Shown here in pieces: positions 43,085 to 51,884 of a stretch of 56,755 nt of DNA. This DNA is from Acetobacteraceae bacterium (GTDB lineage Bacteria; Pseudomonadota; Alphaproteobacteria; Acetobacterales; Acetobacteraceae), in assembly GCA_024280945.1 (NCBI GenBank), contig JAMXLO010000125.1:1-56755 (forward strand), written 5' to 3'. How positions within the stretch are numbered: position 1 is the stretch's first letter; each line of letters starts with the position of its first letter. The notes under the pieces are model-generated. The model was not told the origin of the DNA, ran no database searches, and saw only the letters and a list, made by a program, of their open reading frames with translations. Position numbers and translations under genes: made by a program.

Positions 43085-44581
43085 ATGGCTGAGCCGTTTT
43101 GGCTAAGTAATGCCTGTGGGTGGCGATTGAGGCCACTGCTGCCGCTCCTCAACAGGAAGCCGCAAGCCGACCGCTGGCGTGCTGGCCGCGGAGTCAGCAA
43201 CGCGATGACTGCATGTCTCGAGAGGCGGCGTCGAGGGCAAACCCATACGTGTTTCGTCACTGCCGGCGCCTGGATCGTGGCGACGTTTATCATGATCCAG
43301 GCCTCTTGGATTGCCTCTGCCATCGCGCAACCGTCGGCTCCACAACCATACCATGTTACGCCGGGGGACAAGATCAGTGTAACTGTGTTTGGCCAACCCG
43401 ATCTATCGGGTGAAGTAACAGTCGCCCTGACCGGCAATCTGCGGCTGCCAATCGTGGGCGATATCCACGCGGCCCATCTTACGCTGGGCGAACTCGAAGA
43501 GGCTATCGGTCGCGCTTTAAAACAGGGTTATGTGCGGGATCCCGTGGTCAGCGCAAAGATAACGGAGTTCCGTCCAATTTATGTGTTGGGAATGGTTCGG
43601 ACACCGGGCCATTATCCTTACCGTGAGGGCCTGTCGGTGCTAGGGGCAATTGCGTATGCGAACGGCATCGGCGTGTCGGAATCTCAGCGAATGGGCACGT
43701 CCTCAGAACTTCTGCTGGCAGAAGAGCGTCTCCGGTTGCTGGAGGTTAATCGTGTGGCCCTTCTCGCAAAGCGAGCTCGCCTGATTGCCCAGCAAAATAG
43801 CCAAGACCGAATTGACTTCGTTGATATGTCGGAACTCGATATAGATCCCGTTCGGCTCGCTCAAATCCGCGATGGTGAGCAGCGCGCATTCATGGCGGAA
43901 CGGCAAGCTTCGCAGCAGGAAGTCGAGGCTCTGGAGAAGCTGTTTCCTCGTCTGGTGGCCGAGTTAGCGTCACTCCGGGATCAGCAGGAACTTGAACTGA
44001 GGCAGCGCGACTTCCATCGTGAGCTGCTGTCGGGCTACGAGCAGCTGATGAAAACTGGTCTTACGCGCAAGTCGACGCTCATAGAAGCAAAGCGGGAAGA
44101 GGCCCGCATCGACGAAAACATCGCACGTCTCCGATCGGAGGCTCTCAAGGCTGAACTTTCCATTGGCGACTTGCAATTCAGAATTGCTCAGCTGCGCAAC
44201 GACTATCGACGCCGGGTCACATCCGAGCTGAGAGAAACGATGCGTTCGCTACTTGAGGTGACGGCGACTCTTCCCACCGCGCGGCGAATGCGTGCGACTC
44301 GCGCGCAGCAGGTGGGATTGCTGAGTGCGGAACAGGCACGGCAGCCAGCCATAACGGTAACCCGGATGGAGGGTAGCACAAATAGGACGCAAAATGCTGC
44401 TCTCGATTTCCTGCTGCAGCCCGGAGACATCGTTCAGGTTGGTTCGCTTTTTCCTCCATCGGACATACCGCGGGATCTCCCCGACGTATCCAAGGAGCAA
44501 CCTCCGGTAACGGCTCGGCACGCGCAGATCGAAGTTGAGACAGTGCCCCACGACTCAGCTTGGCAGTCAGGCAGGCCATAG
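43085..44581 (+). CDS. Polysaccharide export protein, Wza/OPX-like, with coiled-coil C-terminal half
   Basis: 498 aa; start fixed by AGGAGG 7 bases upstream. A hydrophobic signal-like segment lies unusually deep (about residues 58-82, FVTAGAWIVATFIMIQASWI), so a start at 43205 would give a more normal signal. The PES domain follows: YHVTPGDKISVTVFGQPDLSG, LRLPIVGDIHAAHLTLGELE; then a SLBB-like part (PIYVLGMVRTPGHYPYREGLS). The second half is a long predicted coiled coil (VEALEKLFPRLVAELASLRD), ending with LLQPGDIVQVG. Such proteins form the outer-membrane export channel; fusion to a coiled coil suggests contact with the Wzz-like protein. Confidence 0.85.
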   Translation: MAEPFWLSNACGWRLRPLLPLLNRKPQADRWRAGRGVSNAMTACLERRRRGQTHTCFVTAGAWIVATFIMIQASWIASAIAQPSAPQPYHVTPGDKISVTVFGQPDLSGEVTVALTGNLRLPIVGDIHAAHLTLGELEEAIGRALKQGYVRDPVVSAKITEFRPIYVLGMVRTPGHYPYREGLSVLGAIAYANGIGVSESQRMGTSSELLLAEERLRLLEVNRVALLAKRARLIAQQNSQDRIDFVDMSELDIDPVRLAQIRDGEQRAFMAERQASQQEVEALEKLFPRLVAELASLRDQQELELRQRDFHRELLSGYEQLMKTGLTRKSTLIEAKREEARIDENIARLRSEALKAELSIGDLQFRIAQLRNDYRRRVTSELRETMRSLLEVTATLPTARRMRATRAQQVGLLSAEQARQPAITVTRMEGSTNRTQNAALDFLLQPGDIVQVGSLFPPSDIPRDLPDVSKEQPPVTARHAQIEVETVPHDSAWQSGRP

Positions 44582-45062
44582 GCCAAAGGACACGCGACTA
44601 GCGGCAGCTACGACGTCGGTCAGGCGCAACTGCTTCGGTGCTTGGTCGTTGGAACGTCGTGGCAGCGCTGCGTCGGGTCATCTCGTGGCAGTAGGATGTA
44701 GGCAACGCGTGAGCACGAAACAGTCAGCGCAATGATGCGGTCGGGCCTAAATCGAGACCTCGTGCGGATTGCCCAGGTTTATTGGGCCGGTGACGTCATC
44801 CGTGGCTGCCATATGGCGAGGAAGCCTGCATCAGGTCGACTACCTGGCAAAAACTGGGCGTCTTCATACCGTTGCCACATATCGCCAGATATGACCGGGC
44901 CGTTGCTGGGGTGGAGGCGCGGACCATAAGTGTTGCCTGGTGCTGCCGCGCGTAATCGAGGAGTAAGGCTCCGCAAGTCGCTTGCCTCATCGTAGCAGGC
45001 TCGAGGACCAGTTGGAGTGACCTTCCCACGGTCTTCCTCCGCCTGCCTGCGTAGGGATTCTT
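44582..45062. other. Convergent gap after the Wza-like gene
   Basis: 481 bases between two gene ends. Minus-strand frames near 44800-45030 (for example GRSLQLVLEPATMRQATCGA) look partly protein-like but match nothing I recognise. No terminator hairpin with a T tract was found. Confidence 0.4.
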
Positions 45063-46541
45063 TTAGCGCGCCCCTCTTGCACTAATGAGTGCAGGCAGCG
45101 TCTGCATGATGATGTACAGATCGAGCCACATCGACCAGTTCTGTATATAAAACGTGTCGAGTGCTTCTTGTTGTTGCAGGTCGGAATTGCTCCGCCCCGT
45201 CACTTGCCAGAGTCCGGTCAGGCCTGGCTTCACACTTGTCCGCAGCGCCTGGAATGCGGGGCCGAATCGCTGGACGTGATAGGCGGGAAACGGCCGGGGT
45301 CCCACCAGGCTTATGTCACCGCGGATGACGTTCCAGAGCTGTGGCAGCTCATCAAGGCTTGTGCGACGCAGGAAATTGCCGAGAACCGGCAATACGCGCG
45401 GGTCATGCGACAACTTCATGTAGCGGTCCCACTCAGATCGCGCAATTGGATCCTGTGAGAGCAAGGCCTGCAGTCGGCACTCGGCATCCAGATGCATGCT
45501 CCGCAGCTTCAGGATTCTAATCGGTGCGCCCGAGAGACCTGTCCGCTCCTGAGTGTAGAAAGCGGGACCGGGACTGACCAGTTTGATCAAGGTCGCGGCA
45601 ACGGCGATGACCGGCAAGGCTATAATGATCAGCGGAATGGCAATGCACAGGTCGAATAGCCGCTTGATGCGATGGTTCGACCTGATAGCGGTGCGATTTG
45701 AAAAGGCGAACCCAGCGGCCTCGCCCAACCCGCACGACGACAGCCACAACGCCGGCAGTCCGGTGACGTAGGGCACGAGGATGACGCGGCCAAACGGCAA
45801 CCGTGCTGGTTCCACCGGCGGCATGTCAGCCGTGAGCGACACGACCGCGACCTTGGCAGCATGCGCGAAATGCTCGATGTCCGATACTGTGCCGAGGCGA
45901 GGCACGAGCCCCTGCTCGTTGCTCTCTGTACGATCTCGCGTGTCGTTCCCGATCCGTCCGATTGGTTCCAAACCGACTTCCGGATGGCTGAGGAGATACG
46001 ATGCAAGCCGCGCGGTTGCAGCATCGGAACCGACAAGCAGGGCACCTGCACCCCACAGCTTGCACTGGAGCAGCATGTCGCGTGCAACGGCTTCGCCGAG
46101 AAGCCCGAGCGGAATAACGATCATCCAGGCGAGCGCCAGGACAATCGCCCCCGGGAAAGGCACTCCGCCGCAGATCACCACGATCGCGAGCGTCGGCCAT
46201 GGCATAAGCGAGGCCCCTTGGATGCGTAAACGGAAGCGCTCGATCGGACCTTGTCCGACGGTATCGTAAAGGCCGAGCTGGAAGTTCGCCGCGGACAGGG
46301 CAGCCGCAGCGGTCACTGCCAGTGCCAGTTGCCACTCGGCCGGCATTGGACCCGGCTTGCCGAAGCCGGAGACTACCGCGGCCGACAGCACAATTGCGAT
46401 TCCGACCACCAGCACGTCGACCAGAGCGAGGATCAGGCCACCGCTGATTCGCCTCGGTGTCTGGCCTGTTGCAGATCCCGCTGTCCTGCGGGACAAGTCG
46501 GCGGCAAACGCCTGCGGTAGATTGGCATATCCTTCGCTCAC
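45063..46541 (-). CDS. Undecaprenyl-phosphate sugar phosphotransferase (polyprenyl glycosylphosphotransferase, WbaP-like)
   Basis: 492 aa from a GTG at 46541. Attaches the first sugar-1-phosphate to undecaprenyl phosphate and so starts repeat-unit assembly. Four to five N-terminal membrane helices ([19 protein letters not shown] and others) are followed by a CoA-binding-like middle domain and the PglC/WbaP catalytic domain: [19 protein letters not shown] (membrane re-entrant helix), [46 protein letters not shown] and [14 protein letters not shown]. The GTG overlaps the stop of a decayed epimerase fragment (GTGA, 46538-46541), so that fragment was once its operon partner. Confidence 0.93.
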   Translation of the reverse strand: MSEGYANLPQAFAADLSRRTAGSATGQTPRRISGGLILALVDVLVVGIAIVLSAAVVSGFGKPGPMPAEWQLALAVTAAAALSAANFQLGLYDTVGQGPIERFRLRIQGASLMPWPTLAIVVICGGVPFPGAIVLALAWMIVIPLGLLGEAVARDMLLQCKLWGAGALLVGSDAATARLASYLLSHPEVGLEPIGRIGNDTRDRTESNEQGLVPRLGTVSDIEHFAHAAKVAVVSLTADMPPVEPARLPFGRVILVPYVTGLPALWLSSCGLGEAAGFAFSNRTAIRSNHRIKRLFDLCIAIPLIIIALPVIAVAATLIKLVSPGPAFYTQERTGLSGAPIRILKLRSMHLDAECRLQALLSQDPIARSEWDRYMKLSHDPRVLPVLGNFLRRTSLDELPQLWNVIRGDISLVGPRPFPAYHVQRFGPAFQALRTSVKPGLTGLWQVTGRSNSDLQQQEALDTFYIQNWSMWLDLYIIMQTLPALISARGAR

Positions 46542-46939
46542 GGAATCTGCCGCCCAGAACCTTTCCGCGTCACCACCAGAGGGATCGCCTGCCGGTCACC
46601 AACGATGGGCGCAGTGCCATTACGCAGCGTACAGCTCGTATTCCACCAGTAGCGAATAGGCCCGACCGACCCTTGTCGCACCGCTTCGAGCAAGCAGAGG
46701 TTCATCAACCGGTTGTTGCGCTCATCAACATCTTCAGACGCGGCGAGACGGTTGCGCTCATAGCGCAGACCGGCGACGAGAAAATCATGAGCGCCCGTCA
46801 CGGTGTGTCTTGGCCGCTGCTGGTCTGCGCAGCGTACCTGGTGTCCCTTGGTGACCAGATAGCTCACAGGATGGTGCCCTAAAAAGCCAACAGCATCAGT
46901 GACAGGAGCGCGTCCCGCTGACATCCCTTCAATTCCCAC
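46538..46939 (-). pseudogene. Internally deleted NAD-dependent epimerase (GDP-mannose 3,5-epimerase-like) fragment
   Basis: Residues read VTDAVGFLGHHPVSYLVTKG (Rossmann start; the usual G-A-A-G is changed to D-A-V-G), then DFLVAGLRYERNRLAASEDVDE and NNRLMNLCLLEAVRQGSVG. This matches the N-terminal ~130 residues of GDP-mannose 3,5-epimerase-like SDRs. The stretch that should stand between DVDE and NN (about 25 residues with L-A-A-D-M-G-G) is missing, and the gene ends soon after, before the Y-x-x-x-K active site. It cannot encode a working enzyme. It ends in a four-base overlap with the WbaP-like gene. Confidence 0.7.
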
Positions 46940-47616
46940 CAGATTTGGCCGTTGACCACCAGTATGAGTATAGAAATAATCAGCAACTTTCGGCGCGGCT
47001 CTTCGGTGTTATGCTAATTCCTTCGAGGATTACTCATAACAAGAGCAAAATGCTGATTGCCATTGGGTTGAAACCACGGCAGCAGACTCACATTGGCAGG
47101 TGCTTGGCTTTTGCACAGTTATGCCAATTTGGCGCGTGCCGCCGGTGAGGTACCCGTGCCGCCAGGCACGGGCCCTGAAAGGGATCCCAAGCCTGGCATC
47201 GAAATTGTCAGCCACTGCAGCAGGGATTGCGTGAGGCTACCGGTTCGCGGACGCGCTGAACGTTCCAAATAAAGCTTCTGCCGGAAGCAGCAGGAAGGCA
47301 CGGTGGTGCCGATATACCGGCTCAAATCGAGCCAGCTCATCCCATTGAAGTAATCCCGTTGCTCATTAGCGGCAGACCTTCGAAAGGAGTGGAATCTGGC
47401 GTGATCAGGTCTCCTCAACGAAGACTGAGTGACAGTGCGCCATTGGCGGCGAGCAGGATTACGCAAGAAACCCAGGCAGCCACGGCTCGTCGGTGGCACT
47501 TCCCGCGGAGCGACCGTGACCCTCGCCATCTGTTGCGTATGCCTCGATCCACAGCAACCCAGATGCGCCATCGGGGTCGCAGCCGGTTGGAGCAACCGCT
47601 GGGGCTCAATGCGGTG
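46940..47616. other. Gene-poor divergent region
   Basis: 677 bases between the epimerase fragment and the PAP2 gene. The part at about 46970-47060 is AT-richer. No family similarity was seen in any frame. Confidence 0.45.
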
Positions 47617-48204
47617 ATGCCCGATCTATGGTTCGTGACTAATTTTGGCGATCAGGCGGTCCTGTTGCCTTTGGCGATCGGTGTGGCCTTTGTGTTCGCT
47701 TCATCGGGATGGTGGCGCGGAGCCGTCGCGTGGACTGCCGCTATCGGTTGCACGCTCGCCCTGATGGTGGGGTTCAAACTGAACTACGCGTTGTGTGGTC
47801 GCCTTGTAGGTGGCTTCCTTAGTAACCCAAGTGGCCATACAGCAGGAGCGACGGCCGTATACGGCGGGCTCTTCGCCATCTTGGCGCGGCCGACCGCAAA
47901 AGGGCCATCTTGGGCGTTCGCATTTGCTCTCTTGATCGCACTGATCGTGGGCATGTCGCGCCTGATACTGGATGCACATTCGGGATGGGAGGTGTTGATC
48001 GGAGGCGCAGTAGGGCTGTGTGGCGCACTAGCAGCAACGAGACTGGCCGGCGCTCCGCCCTCAAATTTGCGGATCACGCGTGTCGCCGCACTGGCACTCC
48101 TGGTCTTGGTCGTGTTTCATGGTCTGCACGTACCGGCCGAGGCCGCAATCAGGAAGCTAGCCTTTTACGTCTGGCAGCCATCAGAATGCGGCCAGCTTTC
48201 TTAA
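47617..48204 (+). CDS. PAP2 superfamily phosphatase (membrane)
   Basis: 195 aa from the ATG at 47617; longer readings upstream look non-coding. Five to six membrane helices. PAP2 motifs are visible: SNPSGHTAGATAVYGG (P-S-G-H, motif 2) and MSRLILDAHSGWEVLIGG (S-R-x5-H-x3-D/E-V, motif 3, with Glu for Asp). Motif 1 (K-x6-R-P) is weak (FKLNYALCGRLVGG). Such enzymes dephosphorylate undecaprenyl pyrophosphate or other lipid phosphates and could recycle the carrier used by the WbaP/Wzx/Wzy-like pathway. Confidence 0.85.
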   Translation: MPDLWFVTNFGDQAVLLPLAIGVAFVFASSGWWRGAVAWTAAIGCTLALMVGFKLNYALCGRLVGGFLSNPSGHTAGATAVYGGLFAILARPTAKGPSWAFAFALLIALIVGMSRLILDAHSGWEVLIGGAVGLCGALAATRLAGAPPSNLRITRVAALALLVLVVFHGLHVPAEAAIRKLAFYVWQPSECGQLS

Positions 48205-48378
48205 TCGGCCGCTGATCTTCGCCAATTTGCTACTCGAGCGAGAATCCTCCGGCGTAGTCTGCTTCACGTCAGGCATCCTTGACGTGGTCCCCGTGCGATT
48301 GGCACCAGGTTGCGGATCCGGGCTATGTGGACAGACGTTATTGCAATTTCGCAGCCACTGAACCCAAACAGGGTTCCG

Positions 48379-49179
48379 CTATATCTCCACACTCGAGTAA
48401 GTCGCCTGCCCGTTCCCCGCTCCACCGTTCAGCCGGTCGTGGTTCATTGCCCACATGGCAGCCTGTGTACGGTTGGTGACCCTGATCTTGCGGAGCAGGC
48501 TCTTCACGTGAACTTTGACGGTTGCCTCGGCTATCGCAAGTTCACGCGCGATATGCTTGTTGGAGGCGCCTTGGGTAAGAAGGGTCAGAATCAAGCGTTC
48601 TCTGTCGGAAAGCCGACGTCGATGGTCCGCTTGCGTTGCTTCCCTCGCGGACACTGTCGGCTCGTATTCTTGGCCAAGTTCCCGCTGCAGGGCGGCGGGA
48701 AGTGCAGCATTGGAGTGCGCCTCCAGCTTGCTGTTTAGAAGGTTCAAGAATCCATGTGGCACTACGACGCCATTGACCAGAACCAGCTCCAATGATTTCA
48801 GTAACGCATCAGCACTGATGTCGTCCTTCAACAGATAACCATCAGCGCCAGCGCCGATGGCGGCAACGAACTGGTTGGCTTGCAACCTATCGCTGAGGAC
48901 GATGACACGCAGACCTATGTGTTGTCGTTTGAGCGACGCAATTCCCGTTAAAACCGGCTCTGGATCTTTCCCGATACCCATCAAAGCTACGCAATCTCCG
49001 TCACCGAATACCTGTTCGGGGACATCCGCCAACGCCGAACAGCTAGCCATGATCCGAAACGGGCTCCCCGAAAGTATATGCATCAATCCAGCACGGAATA
49101 GTGCGCTACTATGAACAATTATCCCGGGGACCGATCGGAGCTTCTCTTTTCTCCGATTCGATCTTGATACAGTCCCCAT
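48379..49179 (-). CDS. LuxR/NarL-type regulator with pseudo-receiver domain
   Basis: 266 aa from the ATG at 49179 (GGGAG 9 bases upstream); an ATG at 49215 is an alternative. The C-terminal HTH is typical: LSDRERLILTLLTQGASNKHIARELAIAEATVKVHVKSLLRKI. The N-terminal half has the receiver fold (IIVHSSALFRAGLMHIL; GLRVIVLSDRLQANQFVAAIGAGADGYLLKDDIS), but the acidic pair reads VHSS and the phospho-acceptor position reads CVALMGIG (Gly68 for Asp). It probably does not respond to phosphorylation. Lying among polysaccharide genes and with the whole 1.4 kb upstream free of genes, it likely controls polysaccharide production. Confidence 0.88.
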   Translation of the reverse strand: MGTVSRSNRRKEKLRSVPGIIVHSSALFRAGLMHILSGSPFRIMASCSALADVPEQVFGDGDCVALMGIGKDPEPVLTGIASLKRQHIGLRVIVLSDRLQANQFVAAIGAGADGYLLKDDISADALLKSLELVLVNGVVVPHGFLNLLNSKLEAHSNAALPAALQRELGQEYEPTVSAREATQADHRRRLSDRERLILTLLTQGASNKHIARELAIAEATVKVHVKSLLRKIRVTNRTQAAMWAMNHDRLNGGAGNGQATYSSVEI

Positions 49180-49233
49180 TCTTCGTAACTCCCGCCCCAA
49201 CCCGATAGATCTCATCGATCGGTATAATCGTTT

Positions 49234-49260
49234 AGTATATCGTTAAATTTTAGTCAACAA
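49234..49260 (-). promoter_or_regulatory. Candidate promoter of the LuxR-type regulator, with small inverted repeat
   Basis: On the minus strand TTGTTG (49260-49255) and TATACT (49239-49234) are spaced 15 bases apart, about 55 bases before the ATG at 49179, in the most AT-rich patch of the window. A small inverted repeat TCAAC-AAAAA-GTTGA (49254-49268) overlaps the -35 side and could be an operator. Alphaproteobacterial promoters are often poorly conserved, so this is tentative. Confidence 0.3.
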
Positions 49261-49268
49261 AAAGTTGA

Positions 49269-50552
49269 ACTATCTCCGAATTGACGGACCGCAATGTTCC
49301 GACCGGACAATTGCAGCAGAGAATATGGTTCACCTTTCCGAACCACTACTCCGCCGAGTTGCTAGAATGAAGGCGATTATCTTTGCGGAAAGGGGCCAGC
49401 AATATTGGTGCAAGCGCGACGATTACGACACTCTATTTCAGCTCAGGGGCGTATTCGTGCACCATGTCAACACGGCATCCTAGTGGGCCTCTTGGGTGAC
49501 ACAACCGTTTACGGTTTTTCCCGGATCGCGCGTGTTGCGGGGCGAGCCAGTATGGTGTTCTTCCATGGGCTGAAGCGGACGTGGTTCATTGCAACCAAAT
49601 GTTGCGCCGGGTGCATACCCTACGCCGCTAAACTAAACACCTGGTCGCGGCCGTGCATCCCTGAAGCGAACCGACAGACCGGCCTTTACTCCAAACCCTC
49701 TCGTCGCAGTCTATAGTCTATAATAGTCAGCGACATCGTCTCCCACACAAAAACGCCCCGGCTCAGTGCGGCCCGGACACGATACGCAGGAATAACTGGT
49801 TATCTCCATTGGTGGTGGTAGCGATTTTTGTCATCTCTGCTTGGTGTCGGAGGTCTCTTGGTGCCGGAGGCGCGCCACGGCGCAGTGGTGCCAGCAAAGG
49901 TCAATGGTCACCTCGTGTGTCTTGCATCTTCCACCAGCGGATGCCTGGAAAAGCTCCAGACCACTGGTGCGCTCCGCGAGATGGCCTCGTGGCGCACAAT
50001 ATCTAACCGTGGGCGACCAAATACGGCTGTTCGTGATCCGAATACCCTCGCCATGGCCGTTGTGCCAATCTGCGTACGTAGAGTGGCGCAATGCTGAGAA
50101 GACGAAACCTTCCCCATCTGCCATCAGTCGATAGCCCCGCAGCAGCTGAATCAGAAAAGCGAAGACACGTTTGGGGGGAGAGCCGGACACTCATGCGTGC
50201 AATCGTCATGGTCCTCTCGGGCGAGGCCTATCCTATTTAGGCCGCCTAACTTCAATTGCGCCCGAATGAATTCAAGCCGCGCATGCATGCGGATATCAGT
50301 CCACCAGCTTGGAGGTGAGGACAAACTCAGCAGTCGGGCGGCTGGATCCAGCCTATCTGAGTACCCCCAGAGGATGCACATCTTCTACCACGCCCATCCC
50401 GCGGCGAGCCTGGAACGTGAAAACTCCAATGGCGAGAAGACCGCAGATGCATGCGCCGGGTGGTACTCCATAGTTCTACCGTTGAATCGCCAAGGCTTCA
50501 GTGCGGCCAGAACCCAAGTCCCCTATTGTCGATCCACACGGGAGACGATCTG
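49269..50552. other. Long gene-poor stretch upstream of the UDP-sugar dehydrogenase gene
   Basis: About 1.28 kb. Several open frames (for example 49831-50190 on the minus strand and 50197-50553 on the plus strand) have no recognised family and no ribosome binding sites. It probably contains remains of lost genes plus the promoters of the regulator and of the dehydrogenase-transferase operon. Confidence 0.45.
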
Positions 50553-51884
50553 ATGGACCAGCCCTTATCGGACCTGGCGGCATTCGACATTTTTGCTCCA
50601 TCCATATCTACGGCAGCGCCGGGCTATAGCGCTGCCACGATCAGAAGAGCATCAGTCTGCGGACTGGGAAAGCTGGGAGCGTGCATAGCTGCGACACTGG
50701 CAGCCCGTGGCTTTGAGGTCGTGGGAGTGGATGTCGATGAGGAAAAGGTCAAAAGGATCAATGCAGGTCTAGCGCCGGTCGATGAGCCGCTGCTGGCTGA
50801 AACCATCCAAGCCGGACATTCGCGGCTTCACGCCACACTCGACCCCCAAGAAGCCGTTGCTACGGATGTCACCTTCTTCATTCCGCCGTCTCCCAGTCTG
50901 CCCGACGGGAGTTTCTCCAACGAATATCTGCTGAAGGCCATGCAACCGGTGGCCAGGGCCGTGAAGGACGCCGGCAAAACGCATCATTTGTTTGTCTGCA
51001 GTTCAACGACAACTCCCGGCGCCATAGATTCCGTTGTCATTCCTATGTTGGAACGCGAGCTCGGGAGCATTTGCGGCGAGGACTTCGGTTTTTGCTACAA
51101 CCCCGAATTCATTGCGCTCGGTGAGGTTGTCAATGGCTTGCTGGAACCAGATCTGGTGCTGATTGGCGAATCGGATCCTCAAAGCGGTGCTGCTCTCGAG
51201 CAACTCTATCATCAGTATAATCGCAATTCACCGCGGATCGCCCGTATGTCTATCATCAGTGCGGAACTGACGAAGATTTCACTGAACAGCTTCATCACCA
51301 TGAAGATCAGCTTCACCAACCAGTTGCGTCTGATTGCAGAGCGTCATCCCCGCGCCGATATCCATGCCATACTCAATGCCCTCGGCAACGACAGCCGGAT
51401 TGGCAAGAAATACCTGCGTGCCGGCTTAAGTTATGGCGGTCCCTGCTTCCCACGCGACAACCGTCTCCTGGCTTACGCCGCCCGGCAGGTCGGCCTGGGA
51501 GCCCCGTTGGCCGAGGCTTCGGACTGTGTGAACGAGCGAACCAAGGAGGATCTCGTAGATAGAATACTGCGCATGACCAGCCCTGGCGACACGGTGGCTG
51601 TGCTGGGCGTCACGTACAAGCCGAACACCTACATTACCGAGGAAGCGGCCGGACTTTTCCTGGCGCAGCAGCTCAAACGGCGCGGCTACCGCGTTTTCGT
51701 CCACGACTTCGCCGCAACCCCAGCGAATGCTCCCAGTCTCCACGAGTTCGAACGGATCTCAGATTGGGAGGAATTCAAGAACAACCCCGGCGTGACGCTC
51801 GCCGTGATTTGCTGTCCCTGGCCGCAGTACCGGGAGCTGGGTCCCCGCAACGGAACCAGGGTTTTCACACCATGGCAATTGTGA
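50553..51884 (+). CDS. UDP-glucose/GDP-mannose dehydrogenase family protein (nucleotide-sugar 6-dehydrogenase)
   Basis: 443 aa from the ATG at 50553 (GGGAGACG upstream). Two-step NAD oxidation of a nucleotide hexose to the uronic acid. Rossmann motif ASVCGLGKLGACIAATLA with acidic GVDVDEEKV; FFIPPSPSLPDG; ELTKISLNSFITMKISFTNQ with the catalytic Lys/Asn; and the active-site Cys in GLSYGGPCFPRDNRLLAYA. The C-terminal UDP-binding domain follows (VAVLGVTYKPNTYITEEA). Whether the substrate is UDP-glucose, UDP-ManNAc or GDP-mannose is not clear. It overlaps the next gene by 13 bases. Confidence 0.9.
   Translation: MDQPLSDLAAFDIFAPSISTAAPGYSAATIRRASVCGLGKLGACIAATLAARGFEVVGVDVDEEKVKRINAGLAPVDEPLLAETIQAGHSRLHATLDPQEAVATDVTFFIPPSPSLPDGSFSNEYLLKAMQPVARAVKDAGKTHHLFVCSSTTTPGAIDSVVIPMLERELGSICGEDFGFCYNPEFIALGEVVNGLLEPDLVLIGESDPQSGAALEQLYHQYNRNSPRIARMSIISAELTKISLNSFITMKISFTNQLRLIAERHPRADIHAILNALGNDSRIGKKYLRAGLSYGGPCFPRDNRLLAYAARQVGLGAPLAEASDCVNERTKEDLVDRILRMTSPGDTVAVLGVTYKPNTYITEEAAGLFLAQQLKRRGYRVFVHDFAATPANAPSLHEFERISDWEEFKNNPGVTLAVICCPWPQYRELGPRNGTRVFTPWQL

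Noticed and set aside
42807-43106. 99-codon open frame before the Wza-like gene
   Set aside because: No ribosome binding site, no family similarity, and it overlaps the well-supported start of the Wza-like gene.
49809-50190. Possible PilZ-domain remnant
   Set aside because: One frame (LTVGDQIRLFVIRIPSPWPL) faintly recalls a PilZ strand, but the signature R-x-x-x-R and D-x-S-x-x-G motifs are absent.
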